Assembly: GCA_023382675.1 (NCBI GenBank) | Contig: JAHDWN010000002.1 | Coordinates: 133,806 to 197,805, forward strand | Length of the DNA: 64,000 bases | From: Anaerolineae bacterium | GTDB taxonomy: Bacteria > Chloroflexota > Anaerolineae > Aggregatilineales > Phototrophicaceae | Direction of reading: 5' to 3' | In this document: positions 1 through 11,267 of the stretch, piece after piece | Numbering within the stretch: position 1 is the first letter of the stretch | Layout: every line of letters starts with the position of its first letter | Notes under the pieces: generated by a model | Databases searched by the model: none | The model's input: the letters and a program-made list of their open reading frames with translations, nothing else | Told to the model about the DNA's origin: nothing | Made by a program: the position numbers and the translations under genes

Positions 1-6
1 CTGCAT

Positions 7-690
7 ATGACATTTGCTCTCGATCATGTCGTCATCGCTGTCGATAGTCTGAAGGCAGCGGCGGAACGCTACCGGGCCGATGGCTACACCGTCATTCCCG
101 GTGGCAAGCACGCCAACCGCGCCACGGCCAACGCCTTGATCTGCTTTGCCGATGGCAGCTATCTGGAACTGCTCGCCTTGACCGGCGATCCGCCGCTGCC
201 GGGGAAGATTGATTTCAGCCGTATGCTGGCCGCCGGGCACGGCCTGGCCGGGTTTGCGCTGCGCGTGAACGGGCTGGACGCCGTGGCGGCGGCCCTGCGC
301 AGCCGGGACGTGCTGGTCGGCGACGTGTTCGCCGGTGAGCGGCGGCGTCCCGATGGCGTGCGTGTCGCCTGGAAGCTGGCGCTCATCGACTATGCATTTG
401 CGCCGTTCCTGATCGAGGACGTGACACCACATCAACTACGCGTGCCCGACGACCCCGCCATCACAACGCACGCGAATGGCAAGCGGGGTATCGAGAGCGT
501 GATCGTCGGCGCGCGCAATCTCAATGTGACGGCAAAGCGTTACATGCGCCTCCTGGGAACAGCGCCGGATACGCTCATGCGCTTCCGACTGGAAAATGCC
601 GACATCGCGCTGGAATGGCGCAAAGATCAGGCGGAAGAAGAACGCCTGCTCGATGTCACCTTCTACCGGACGCTGGAAGGCGGCGAATGA
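7..690 (+). CDS. VOC (glyoxalase-like) family protein
   Basis: A 227-residue protein of the vicinal oxygen chelate superfamily, closest in look to the Glyoxalase_3 type. The N-terminus reads LDHVVIAV, the usual first strand of a VOC module, followed by a Y-x-A-DGYTV stretch and an SYLELLAL strand. A second, weaker half begins near residue 155 (GIESVIVGARNL). Members bind a metal or small ligand between two beta-alpha-beta units; the substrate cannot be read from the sequence. The start is the ATG only six bases into the window, so its promoter lies outside. It ends just before a convergent cyclase-like remnant. The fold is well supported, the function unknown. Confidence 0.8.
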   Translation: MTFALDHVVIAVDSLKAAAERYRADGYTVIPGGKHANRATANALICFADGSYLELLALTGDPPLPGKIDFSRMLAAGHGLAGFALRVNGLDAVAAALRSRDVLVGDVFAGERRRPDGVRVAWKLALIDYAFAPFLIEDVTPHQLRVPDDPAITTHANGKRGIESVIVGARNLNVTAKRYMRLLGTAPDTLMRFRLENADIALEWRKDQAEEERLLDVTFYRTLEGGE

Positions 691-705
691 GGGCAGACGC
701 CGCCG

Positions 706-960
706 TCACATTTCGAGCCTGCCCGCCTGTTTGAGGATGTGCGCAGCCTGAAGTGTGACCCAACGCTGCGTCTCTTCGGCATCGCCGAGCGCCGCCCACG
801 TGCGCGAGCGATACGGGCTGCTGCCCCGCCAGCGTCCGTTTTTGCCGCGCTGCCCGGCCAGCCGATCCAGCGCCGCCTGCGCGCCGGGATGATCGAGCGC
901 GTCGAATTCGGCCAGCGTCCGCAGCGTGTTCTTTTTCTCGCGCGAACAAGAGCTGTCCAC
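706..960 (-). pseudogene. C-terminal remnant of a prenyltransferase/terpenoid-cyclase-repeat protein
   Basis: Only about 84 residues remain open, from a GTG at 960. They read like the last alpha-alpha barrel turns of squalene-cyclase-like repeat proteins: TLAEFDALDHP, then ALDRLAGQRGKNGRW, then RWVTLQAAHILKQAG, a layout shared with the end of the intact protein at 37615-38637. No N-terminal part precedes it; upstream on this strand is the unrelated flavoprotein gene at 1071-1562. I read it as a truncated relic. A short functional protein is possible but there is no good ribosome binding site. Confidence 0.5.
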
Positions 961-1011
961 CTACCTTGAAGGCGCGCCTGATCTGGCGACGAGGTGCTGC
1001 CTGGGCATCGA

Positions 1012-1047
1012 TGCAAAAGAAAAGGGCGCTCGTTCGAGTGCCCTTTC
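1012..1047 (-). terminator. Rho-independent terminator after the PNPOx-like gene
   Basis: A 12-bp stem (1021-1032 with 1035-1046, one G-U pair, loop TT) is followed on the minus strand by a T-rich tract. It starts about 25 bases past the stop of the PNPOx-like gene. A near copy, including the flank CGCAATAT-ATCGG, lies after the S1-domain gene at 1821-1849. Confidence 0.75.
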
Positions 1048-1070
1048 GCAATATTTATCGGCAAAAGCGT

Positions 1071-1562
1071 CTACGCGCCGCCCATCGCTTCGATAGCTCT
1101 TTCCACCGCACTCGGCAGGCGTGTATCAAAGTCAAGGATACCGACCCACTCCGGCCTGATCGCGATGCGAACCATCGTTTTGATGAGTTGGGACACCTGC
1201 TGCAGCCATGCTTCGCCCCCTTCCCGTCCCATGTAGCGAAAGCAGTAGGCGGTATATTCAGGAATAATGCCCTCATGAGTAGTCATCTGCGCTGTACCGC
1301 GGATCAAGAGGACATGATACGGCATCTGGTTGCTGTCAATCGTGATGGCCACCTTCGGGTTGGCTTGCAGTGCGTTGAGCTTCGGCGCGCCCGGCGGGCT
1401 TCCGATCACAAGGTCAGTGCCATCCCAATGAAATCCGATCGGCACAACGCGCGGTGTTCCATCCGTCCAATTGTAGGCGAGACGCATCGGAAAGGGTGCT
1501 TGGAGCATCTCTTGTGCAACAGGATCATTCAGTAGTTCTAACCCGCCCTGCTTGGTTGGCAT
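1071..1562 (-). CDS. Pyridoxamine 5'-phosphate oxidase-like flavoprotein
   Basis: About 163 residues with the split-barrel layout of the PNPOx-like superfamily: RLAYNWTDGTPRVVPIGFHWDG near the N-terminus, then GSPPGAPKLNALQANPKVAITID and a strand with LLIRGTAQM. These proteins bind FMN, F420 or haem; which one cannot be told here. A GTG six bases upstream is possible, but the GGAGGG ribosome binding site sits 5-6 bases before the ATG at 1562, so that start is preferred. It is a single gene bounded by a terminator and a 310-base gap. Confidence 0.75.
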   Translation of the reverse strand: MPTKQGGLELLNDPVAQEMLQAPFPMRLAYNWTDGTPRVVPIGFHWDGTDLVIGSPPGAPKLNALQANPKVAITIDSNQMPYHVLLIRGTAQMTTHEGIIPEYTAYCFRYMGREGGEAWLQQVSQLIKTMVRIAIRPEWVGILDFDTRLPSAVERAIEAMGGA

Positions 1563-1568
1563 AACCAC

Positions 1569-1878
1569 CCTCCATAGCTAATTAGTCTGCGCATAAGCTT
1601 GTCTGAGAGGAGTGCCGCCTAGAAACTACTGTTTCCACCAGCCGCGGATACTATAGTCATCGATATTGATCCCTGCAATATTGTGAATTTTGGCACTGTG
1701 TCCTTGCCCATTGAAATCTGAAAAGCGGTTTTTTTGTAATGCGAAGGCACGGATCATTCATTGCCTTTGGCAGGCAATTCGATTTCTGTGGAGCGTCGAT
1801 CGCAGCGGATGCGTAACAACAAAAAGGCACTCCAACGAGTGCCCTTTTTCGCAATATCCATCGGAATAGACGGACAGT
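1569..1878. other. Intergenic region between PNPOx-like and S1-domain genes
   Basis: About 310 bases with no convincing gene. It holds the promoter region of the PNPOx-like gene, somewhat rich in A+T, and the terminator of the S1-domain gene at its far end. Short open frames on either strand have no family features. Confidence 0.6.
1821..1849 (-). terminator. Rho-independent terminator after the S1-domain gene
   Basis: GGCACTC/GAGTGCC stem with A/T extensions (1821-1832 with 1837-1849, loop CAAC), ending in a T-run on the minus strand, 30 bases past the stop at 1879. It resembles the hairpin at 1021-1046 and shares its flanking 15 bases. Confidence 0.8.
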
Positions 1879-2904
1879 TTATTTCTGGTTCTGGTGGCTG
1901 CGGAGCGTGCGCGAGATGATGTCTTCCATCTCATCATCGCGGCGGTTGCGCCGAGCGCGTTTTTGTGCGATGCGCGCCTTCTCCGGGTCGCCGTTCTGCA
2001 TCGCGCGGCGCAGGGCCAGTTCCATCGCTGTCGGCAGGTGTTCGACTTCCTCTTCGGCAGCCTCCACTACGTGCTCGACCTTCTCCGTCAGCGCCTTGAG
2101 GCTGAGGTCGATGCGCTTCTTGCGCCGGTCGAGCTTGATGATGCGCGCGGTGACGGATTCGCCCACCTTGACGACATCTTCCGGCGAGCGCACATAGCCG
2201 CTCGCCAACTCGGACACGTGAATCATGCCGGGACGTTCTGCACCAAAATCGACGAAAACACCGAAATTCTCGATCTTCACAATCGTGCCGGAAACATCCA
2301 TGCCCTGCCTGAGCGAGTCCCACGAGACGCCCAGGGGCTTGGTCAGCGACAGGGCGATGCGACCCTGATCTTTATCGACCTTGAGCACGTAAACGCTCAA
2401 TTGCTGGCCGACACTGACCACATCTTCGACATTGCGGACATCGGGCTTGCCCAACTGCGAAATGTGGAGCAGGCCGTCTTTGCCGATACCCAGATCGACA
2501 AACGCGCCGTAAAGCTCAATGCGCTTGACCGTGCCGCTCAACTCCATGCCCGGCGCGAGATCGTCGATTGACTTCGGCGCTTCACCCGGCGCAACTGCTT
2601 CGGCAGTTGCGCCGGCGGTCACTTCAGCGGGTTCAGCCTGGGCGACAGGTTGTTCAACCGTCACAGCCTCGGAAACTGCTTCGCTCACGGCTGTTTCTTC
2701 CGCAACCATCGCAGGAGTCTCTTCGGCGGCAGGCAGTTCAGCCGTCTCAGCCTCGGAAGCAGCTTCAGCTTCATTCACGACCGGCTCCTGGGCTGTCGCA
2801 GCCGCTGTTTCCGCCTCATCGGTCGCCGGCGCGGATGTCTCCGCTTCCGGCGTGACGGGAGTCTCTGTGATATCTTCGCTCATGGGGGTTCGTTCTTCGC
2901 TCAT
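1879..2904 (-). CDS. S1 RNA-binding domain protein (ribosomal protein S1-like)
   Basis: A 341-residue protein with a roughly 110-residue acidic, Ala/Glu/Thr/Val-rich N-terminus that looks disordered, then two S1 OB-fold domains at about 120-188 (SGTVKRIELYGAFVDLGI, DGLLHISQL) and 201-270 (SGTIVKIENFGVFVDFG, GMIHVSEL), and a basic C-terminal tail. S1 domains bind single-stranded RNA, typically mRNA at the ribosome. Classical S1 has four to six domains, so this is a short form. The start at 2904 has an AAGGATGAG ribosome binding site; an internal ATG at 2883 is an alternative. A good terminator follows. Confidence 0.85.
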   Translation of the reverse strand: MSEERTPMSEDITETPVTPEAETSAPATDEAETAAATAQEPVVNEAEAASEAETAELPAAEETPAMVAEETAVSEAVSEAVTVEQPVAQAEPAEVTAGATAEAVAPGEAPKSIDDLAPGMELSGTVKRIELYGAFVDLGIGKDGLLHISQLGKPDVRNVEDVVSVGQQLSVYVLKVDKDQGRIALSLTKPLGVSWDSLRQGMDVSGTIVKIENFGVFVDFGAERPGMIHVSELASGYVRSPEDVVKVGESVTARIIKLDRRKKRIDLSLKALTEKVEHVVEAAEEEVEHLPTAMELALRRAMQNGDPEKARIAQKRARRNRRDDEMEDIISRTLRSHQNQK

Positions 2905-2936
2905 CTCAACTCATCCTTCTACCTTCGCACGACCCG

Positions 2937-3638
2937 CTAAGAACCGCCCTCAGGCGTGGCCTCCGATGTCGGCGTCAAGGTGATGCTTGGCGTTGTATCA
3001 AACGTTCCTTCTTCGGCACCATAGGCCTGGAACGTATCGTAACCATTCCAGAAATGCAGCGGCGTTGTTCCCACAAGCAAATCCATGTCTTCGCGCGTCA
3101 TGTACCAGACACCGATAATTTCGCTGCTGGCCGTCACGGAGGCACTGTCACCCGCGACGAAGGCAATCACGACCATCGGCACGTCGGGGAAAATCAGGTT
3201 CATGATCGACTGTCCATCTGAGAATGGACTGCCGACCGCGTACTGCGGCTCGCCCCAGGTGTCGATCACTTCGCCCAACGTCATCGTCGGTGCGACGCGC
3301 AAGAAAATCACGTCCACCTGCTCGCCTGTGCGCGAGAGCAATTGGCAGCACGATTGATCAGACTCGCCGCCCTTGAAACTAGCGACCACCGCGTCACTGT
3401 CTTCCACCTGATCGATTTGCAGTTCGCGCAGGGCCGAGTCGTCTTCGACGAGCGTGAGCGCATCACGCCACGCCGTTTCTCCGGGCGTGATACCACGCCA
3501 GCAGGGCGCACCGCACGGTTCTTGGGTAAGCAGGCTATTGTCTTGCAGCAGCGTGTTGTCACGGAGTTCAGGCGCAGCACATCCAGCGAGGAGCAGCGCC
3601 AGGAGGGCGATTCCCAGCAGCGGAAGATATCGATTCAT
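2937..3638 (-). CDS. Predicted lipoprotein, unknown function
   Basis: About 233 residues. The N-terminus, MNRYLPLLGIALLALLLAGC, is a lipoprotein signal with the lipobox LAGC, which decides the start at 3638 rather than an ATG 27 bases upstream. The mature part contains several Cys residues (GAPCWRGITPGE, QSCCQLL) and ends in a Thr/Pro-rich tail. The stretch around CWRGITPGETAW is reminiscent of exported Anaerolineae proteins, but I recognise no named family. It lies between the large PPC-domain protein and the S1-domain gene, all on the minus strand. Confidence 0.7.
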   Translation of the reverse strand: MNRYLPLLGIALLALLLAGCAAPELRDNTLLQDNSLLTQEPCGAPCWRGITPGETAWRDALTLVEDDSALRELQIDQVEDSDAVVASFKGGESDQSCCQLLSRTGEQVDVIFLRVAPTMTLGEVIDTWGEPQYAVGSPFSDGQSIMNLIFPDVPMVVIAFVAGDSASVTASSEIIGVWYMTREDMDLLVGTTPLHFWNGYDTFQAYGAEEGTFDTTPSITLTPTSEATPEGGS

Positions 3639-3736
3639 GCAAATCAGCTTCCCCATGCCTGGCATGGTCTAGAGACACAACGGGGCGACCAGTACTGCGA
3701 GCCGCCCCATCCCGTTGGGCTTTCCCAGTCGTGACG

Positions 3737-5827
3737 CTAATTGGTGAGCGTCAGCGTGTAGGTGCCGGTCGTACCACCATACAATGCACCGTAATGGGTG
3801 ACGATGATAATATATTGCCCATCCTCTGGCAAGATGAAATCAGAGATGAGCGAATTCGTGTTTTCACCCGGCACCGCATCGTCGTTTTGGGCGACCAGCG
3901 CCCCGCTCGGGCTGACCAGATACAGCACGGTATCGAGCGTGCCGGAAGTGGCGTTGAGCGCAATGGTGGCCGTCTCGTTGGCAATGCCTTCATAGGTGTA
4001 AACGTCGAACTTGTTTGTCGGCGTAATGCTGCCTGCGCGCGGCTCACCCGCGTTGACAGGCTGCGCCCCTTCCAGTTCCGACAGGTAATCGAGCGTATCG
4101 ATCCCGCGGATGATGCCGCCGTCGCTCGGCGTGGCCGTGCCGTCGGCATTGATAGTGAAGCTGGTCAGGTAACGCTCCTGGAAGATCGGCGAGGCGCTCG
4201 CGCGCAAGACTTCGCGGCCATTGAGCGTCACGTACAGGTTAAACGTAACTGGCGACGTGTCATTGCATTCGCTCTGGAACCAGACCTCGACCTCGTAGGA
4301 GCCGGGGCGCGGTTGACGTTCCGGCGGCCAGTAGATGTACGAGAACGGTGTGCCGTTGGATACGGTGCAGTTGACGTTGCCCTGCGCCGCAAGCTGACCA
4401 CCACTGGCGACCCTGGGGATGTCGTCGTAGACCGAGTCGCCGGACGCATCGCGCACCAGGAGCTGCAAGTCGGCGTTGGTGTTCCACAGGAGCAGCACTT
4501 CGAGGTTGCCATCGGGCAGCGCCAGGAATGCATCCGAGAGATTGGTCGTCTGCTCGGTCACGGTGACGGTGTACTCGCCTTCCGTGCCGCCGATGTCCTT
4601 GGCATAGCGCGAGACGACGACGTAATACGTGCCCGTGCTCGGCAGCAGCACGGCGCTGATCGACGAGTCGGTGATGCCGACGCCGAGATCATCGTTGAAG
4701 GTGATCAGGTTGCCCTGCGAATCGAGCAGTGCCGTGTAGGTGTCCAGACTGCCAGTGCTGGCGAAGACATTGATGCTGACGATCTGATTCGCCAGGCCTT
4801 CGAACGAGTAGGTCTGGAACTGCTGATTGTTGCCGATGAAGCCGCCGAGTGTTTCTTCGAGCGCGATGGGCTGAGCGACCGCGACCAGATCAGCGGCGGA
4901 ATAGGGCAGAGAATCAACCACGACGACGCCACCCTGCTGGAACACATCCGCCGTACCGTCGGCATTGATGACCACGCGTGAAGTGTAGACCTGTTCCGGG
5001 GTCAGGCTGCCGTTGATGGGCGGGAGCGCCTCGCCGTCGAGCGTCGGCTGCACGGTGAAGGTGATCGGCGCGTTGTCGCCGCAGGCCTGCTGGTAGTAGA
5101 CGAGGATTTCATAGCTGCCGGTCGGTACGCCGCCGGGCGACCACGAAGCCGTCTCGGTCGGGTTATCCGTCTGGATGTTGACGCAGCCCTGGTTAATGTT
5201 GGGCGACAGCGTCCCGCCGCTGTTAACGGTCGGCGTCTCCCAGTAGAGCGAGCCGCCGATGGGATCGCGCACTTCCAGGTCGAGATCAGCAGCGCCGCTC
5301 CAGGAGAGCGCGAAGCTCATCCCGGCCGTCGTCACCAACTGGCCCGGCTCGGCGACCACATCGCCGGTCGCATCAGGCTGCGGTGTCGCGGCGGGTGTCG
5401 TTTCGATCTCCGGCGCGGCGAGTGTGACGGTCACGTCCACGTCCACACCACCGACGAGGCTCGTCAGGCTGGAGATCACCAGATAGTACTCGCCGTCCGC
5501 GCTGATGACCGCTTGCAGATCATAGCTGCCTGCCGAGCCGCCGCCGCCGCCGTTGACCGTCGCGCCCAGCTCATCTACGACGGAAATGGTCAGATTGGCA
5601 GCCGGGTTCGACGTCAAGGTGAAGTCGTAGCTCGTCCCGGCCACGCCCTCGAACGAGAGGATCTGCGTCGGCGCTTCGGCGCTCAAGGTGAACGTCAGCG
5701 GCGTATCCGGCGTGAGCGGCTCGATATTCTGGGCCAGCGCGGGCAGAGAAAACACCAACAGCGCGCCGACGATGAGGGTGATCAACCCGCTGCGCCGCGC
5801 TGTGAGAAGTCTGAATAGGTGCGTCAT
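3737..5827 (-). CDS. Secreted multidomain beta protein with PPC and YfaP-like domains
   Basis: A 696-residue exported protein. Residues 1-33 form a signal peptide ending SLPALAQ. Then come alternating beta modules: a pre-peptidase C-terminal (PPC)-type module at about 35-135, a module at 165-300 with ADLDLEVRDPIGG and GSYEILVYY, a PPC module at 315-420, a second copy of the other module at 430-570 (ADLQLLVRDASGD, GSYEVEVWF), and a final PPC module at 590-696 ending GTYTLTLTN. The inter-PPC modules resemble DUF2135/YfaP-like domains. There is no catalytic domain, so it probably acts in adhesion or on the surface. The start has a GGAGG site. It is divergent from the YceI gene. Confidence 0.8.
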   Translation of the reverse strand: MTHLFRLLTARRSGLITLIVGALLVFSLPALAQNIEPLTPDTPLTFTLSAEAPTQILSFEGVAGTSYDFTLTSNPAANLTISVVDELGATVNGGGGGSAGSYDLQAVISADGEYYLVISSLTSLVGGVDVDVTVTLAAPEIETTPAATPQPDATGDVVAEPGQLVTTAGMSFALSWSGAADLDLEVRDPIGGSLYWETPTVNSGGTLSPNINQGCVNIQTDNPTETASWSPGGVPTGSYEILVYYQQACGDNAPITFTVQPTLDGEALPPINGSLTPEQVYTSRVVINADGTADVFQQGGVVVVDSLPYSAADLVAVAQPIALEETLGGFIGNNQQFQTYSFEGLANQIVSINVFASTGSLDTYTALLDSQGNLITFNDDLGVGITDSSISAVLLPSTGTYYVVVSRYAKDIGGTEGEYTVTVTEQTTNLSDAFLALPDGNLEVLLLWNTNADLQLLVRDASGDSVYDDIPRVASGGQLAAQGNVNCTVSNGTPFSYIYWPPERQPRPGSYEVEVWFQSECNDTSPVTFNLYVTLNGREVLRASASPIFQERYLTSFTINADGTATPSDGGIIRGIDTLDYLSELEGAQPVNAGEPRAGSITPTNKFDVYTYEGIANETATIALNATSGTLDTVLYLVSPSGALVAQNDDAVPGENTNSLISDFILPEDGQYIIIVTHYGALYGGTTGTYTLTLTN

Positions 5828-6074
5828 GCACTACCTCCTGATCCTGGATCTTGCTTCGACGTTTACATCCAGTGCCTAGAGTGTAATCGAAACCGTGCGC
5901 TGGCGCTATCTCGCGAGCCTGACGCTTGGGCGACGAACAGCGCTCACATTTTCTCATAAGCAGCTTATCTTGAAGTACATCCAAAGCGGACGAACGTCCG
6001 TATGCTTGAGTAAGTGGGCGGCGTGTGACGTTACCCGGAGAGCGTTTCTTGAGCTTTATTCTAAGGAAAGTGCC

Positions 6075-6938
6075 ATGTCGAGACGAAACCTTATCATCGT
6101 GATTGCCCTGCTCATCGCGTTCGGGCTGGGCGTGGGCGCGGGCGTGCTCGGTTTGCTGTGGTCAACCGGCGGTCTGGAAACCGAGAGCGCGCCGATTGCC
6201 CAGGTCGCGCCAACGCTGTCGCTGGATAACCCGCCGCCAACGCAGCCGAGCACCGCGTTGGACGCGATCAACAGCCGCCTCGATACCATCAGTGGCCAGT
6301 TGGACGCCCTGAGCACAGCCGTCTCGGCAGGCGGCGCGGCAGCCATGGAGACACAGCCGACGCCTGCGCCGGCCACGGATGCCAGCGCCGACACACGCGC
6401 GTTGTTCCGCATCAGCCAGGATGAGAGCGAAGTCCGCTTCCTGATCGATGAGATCCTGGCTGGCAACCCGAACACGGTCGTCGCGGCGACCAACAGCGTG
6501 GCCGGTGACATCATCATCGACCTGAGTAATCCGGCGCAGTCGCAGGTCGGCCAGATCGCCATCAACGCACGCACCTTCCTGACCGACAACGAGTTCCGTG
6601 ACGATTCGATCCGCGGGCGCATCCTCCGCACCGACGAGTTCGAGTTCATCACTTTCGCACCGACCGCGCTCCAGGGCCTGCCGGATGCGCCGGTCGCGCC
6701 AGGAGAAACCATCGAATTCCAGATCGTGGGCGATCTGACGGTCAAGGATGTGACGCTGCCGATCACCTTCGACGCCTCGGTGACGCTGGTCGATGACGGG
6801 CGCATCGAAGGCACGGCACGGGCGCAAACGCGCTACCCGGACTTTGGCATCACTATCCGCACCCCACCGATTGTGTCCGGCGTCTCCGAAGACCTGATCC
6901 TGGAACTGGATTTCGTCGCCCTGGCAGTGACGGAATAA
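6075..6938 (+). CDS. Membrane-anchored YceI-like domain protein
   Basis: About 287 residues. The ATG at 6075 follows an AAGGAAAG ribosome binding site and starts directly with an anchor (NLIIVIALLIAFGLGVGAGVLGLLW); open frame upstream lacks coding character. A low-complexity linker with a short helical part (INSRLDTISGQLDALSTAV) leads to a YceI-type lipocalin-like barrel at about 115-287: FRISQDESEVRFLIDE, FLTDNEFRDDSIRGRIL, DEFEFITFAP, GDLTVKDVTLPITF. YceI proteins bind polyisoprenoids or other amphiphiles in the periplasm. Here the domain would sit outside the membrane. The ligand is not known, though the window also encodes isoprenoid enzymes. Confidence 0.85.
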   Translation: MSRRNLIIVIALLIAFGLGVGAGVLGLLWSTGGLETESAPIAQVAPTLSLDNPPPTQPSTALDAINSRLDTISGQLDALSTAVSAGGAAAMETQPTPAPATDASADTRALFRISQDESEVRFLIDEILAGNPNTVVAATNSVAGDIIIDLSNPAQSQVGQIAINARTFLTDNEFRDDSIRGRILRTDEFEFITFAPTALQGLPDAPVAPGETIEFQIVGDLTVKDVTLPITFDASVTLVDDGRIEGTARAQTRYPDFGITIRTPPIVSGVSEDLILELDFVALAVTE

Positions 6939-7014
6939 CCTGGATATAGGCGCGCTGACGGTTCTGATCTAGAATTTGGGGCAGCATCATACCCATTGAA
7001 AGCTGCCCTCTAAC

Positions 7015-7887
7015 ATGTCCACCCGCACGTCGCGCCTGAGCTTCGTCCGCCCTGCGTCGAACGCCCTGCCGCCCTGGGCACTGACCGTCGTCGCCATCGT
7101 CACGGTTCAGCTCGGCGCGGCCATCGCCAAGAGTCTGTTTGACGTCGCCGGTTCCAGCGGCGTCGTCTTCCTGCGCACGTTCATCGGCGCGCTCGTCTTC
7201 CTGATGATCGTGCGGCCACATCTGCGCGGCTACACACGGAGAACCTACGGCTTTCTCGCCCTCTACGGCGCGACAATCACCTTCAACATGCTGACCTTCT
7301 ACGCGGCCATCGACCGCATCCCCCTTGGGGTGACGGTGGCGATCTCGTTTGGCGGGCCGCTGGCGCTCGCAGTCATGGGATCGCGGCGGGCGAGCGATCT
7401 GATCTGGGTGGTGCTGGCCGTCGCCGGCATTCTGCTGCTCTCGCCGATCACGGACGCGACGCTCGACCCAGTGGGCGTGCTGCTGGCGTTCGCCTGCGCC
7501 GTCGCCTGGGCCGCCTACGTCCTGCTGACCAAGCGCGCGGGCAATGTCATGGCGGGCAATACGGCGCTGGCATTGGCGACGTGTGCTGCGGCCATCTTCG
7601 CTGCCCCGTTCGGCGCGCATCAGGCCGCCGCCGTGCTGGCCAGCCCGACGTTGATCGGCGTCGCGATCCTGGTCGCGCTGATGACGCTGGTCATCCCGGT
7701 CTGGCTGGAATTCGCCGCGCTCAAGCGGCTGTCTTCGCGCGTCTTCGGCCTGCTCATGAGCCTGGAGCCGGTGGCCGCGACGCTGATCGGCTGGATCATC
7801 CTGCACGAGACGCTCGGCATCGTCCAGATCGCCGGTATCGCCATGGTGACAATCGCCGCCGCCGCGACGACGCGGAGTGAGCATTAG
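7015..7887 (+). CDS. EamA/DMT-superfamily transporter
   Basis: A 290-residue hydrophobic protein with about ten membrane segments in two EamA repeats (about 25-145 and 160-285). Typical features are FLRTFIGALVFL early in repeat one, FYAAIDRIPLGVTVAISF at its end, and the repeat-two signature SLEPVAATLIGWIILHE. These proteins export amino acids, nucleosides or metabolites; the cargo cannot be predicted. The ATG at 7015 lies about 75 bases after the YceI gene, so the two may be cotranscribed. The gene ends just before a small palindrome at 7891-7907 and the toxin-antitoxin pair. Confidence 0.85.
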   Translation: MSTRTSRLSFVRPASNALPPWALTVVAIVTVQLGAAIAKSLFDVAGSSGVVFLRTFIGALVFLMIVRPHLRGYTRRTYGFLALYGATITFNMLTFYAAIDRIPLGVTVAISFGGPLALAVMGSRRASDLIWVVLAVAGILLLSPITDATLDPVGVLLAFACAVAWAAYVLLTKRAGNVMAGNTALALATCAAAIFAAPFGAHQAAAVLASPTLIGVAILVALMTLVIPVWLEFAALKRLSSRVFGLLMSLEPVAATLIGWIILHETLGIVQIAGIAMVTIAAAATTRSEH

Positions 7888-7890
7888 TAT

Positions 7891-7907
7891 TGGCAGCAGC
7901 GCTGCCA
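7891..7907. repeat. Short perfect inverted repeat
   Basis: TGGCAGC / GCTGCCA separated by AGC, directly after the DMT transporter gene. There is no T-run, so a terminator function is uncertain; it could instead be an operator for the downstream toxin-antitoxin pair. A TATAAT-like sequence lies at 7927-7932. Confidence 0.35.
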
Positions 7908-7963
7908 GTCCAGCCCAGAACGCATGTATAATCGAACCATCAGTGAACGAAAGTACGAGCGCG

Positions 7964-8266
7964 ATGGATACCCCAATCAGCATCAATCTGATTACGACCA
8001 ATCCCAAGGTACGTGGCGGACGGCCATGTATCGCGGGCACGGGGCTGCGCGTCAGCGATGTCGTCATTGCGTACCTGTTCCACGATCAAACACCCGACGA
8101 GATCGCCGCCGGTTACGCTGTGTCTTTGTCCGGTGTCTACGCCGCGTTGGCCTACTATTACGAGCACAAGGCTGAGATCGACGCGGACATTCGCCAGCAG
8201 CTAGATGAGACACACAGGCTCAAGCAGGACTGGATTGCCAATGGCGGCTCTCCGCTTCTATCTTGA
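7964..8266 (+). CDS. DUF433 antitoxin-like protein
   Basis: About 100 residues. The core NPKVRGGRPCIAGTGLRVSDV followed by TPDEIAAGYAVSLSGVYAALAYYY is the typical DUF433 winged-helix pattern, found as the DNA-binding antitoxin beside DUF5615 PIN-like toxins. The ATG at 7964 gives the usual family length; an open frame further upstream lacks conserved sequence. The last 26 bases overlap the start of the toxin gene at 8241, so the two are probably translationally coupled. It looks intact. Confidence 0.85.
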   Translation: MDTPISINLITTNPKVRGGRPCIAGTGLRVSDVVIAYLFHDQTPDEIAAGYAVSLSGVYAALAYYYEHKAEIDADIRQQLDETHRLKQDWIANGGSPLLS

Positions 8267-8573
8267 CGAGAATCTACAAGTCGTGATTGCCGAACAACTC
8301 AGGCAGCGTGGGATTGATGTTGTCACCGTGCGCGACCTGAATCTGCTTGGCGACGAAGATACGAACCACTTACAGCACGCAAGTTAGATGGGCTATGTGC
8401 TTTGCACCTACGACACTGGCTTTGTCGCTCTGGCAAGCGGTGGCGTTGATCATGCAGGCATCATCATTGGGCAACCGGAGAAACACTGGATTGGCGAGTG
8501 GGTCAAAGGCTTGACGCTCTATCATACGGTGTATGAAGCGGAGGAGATGCGAAATCGGCTCGAATACCTGTAA
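8241..8573 (+). pseudogene. DUF5615 PIN-like toxin with in-frame TAG stop
   Basis: The reading frame matches a DUF5615 PIN-like toxin over 111 codons: RFYLDENL with the first acidic residues, an LNLLGDEDTNHLQHA helix, then the LCTYDTGF strand and GVDHAGIIIG. A TAG codon at 8385-8387 splits it after 48 codons, exactly between the helix and the strand that carries the second acidic site. Both halves stay in the same frame and both are conserved in look, so this is one nonsense mutation (or a base-call error), not two genes. It overlaps the intact DUF433 gene. Confidence 0.8.
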
Positions 8574-8657
8574 CCCAAAAAGCGGCTAGCCTCTCCTCCT
8601 CCCTCACGTTAGAATACCTGTTCATATCCGCCCGCCGTTCTGCGTGAGATCAACCCT

Positions 8658-11261
<2,604 letters not shown>

Positions 11262-11267
11262 TTGACT

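Noticed and set aside
3679..3712. GGGGCG/CGCCCC hairpin as terminator of the PPC protein gene
   Set aside because: Short stem with long loop and no T-run.
3731..4981. 416-codon plus-strand open frame opposite the PPC protein
   Set aside because: Shadow frame with no domain; the minus-strand protein has a signal peptide and repeated domains.
6853..8067. 404-codon minus-strand open frame opposite the DMT transporter
   Set aside because: Shadow of a clear membrane transporter; Asp/His/Arg-rich low-complexity translation.
8205..8573. Two separate small genes in place of one toxin
   Set aside because: Both halves share a frame and together make one DUF5615 domain; neither half alone is a known protein.
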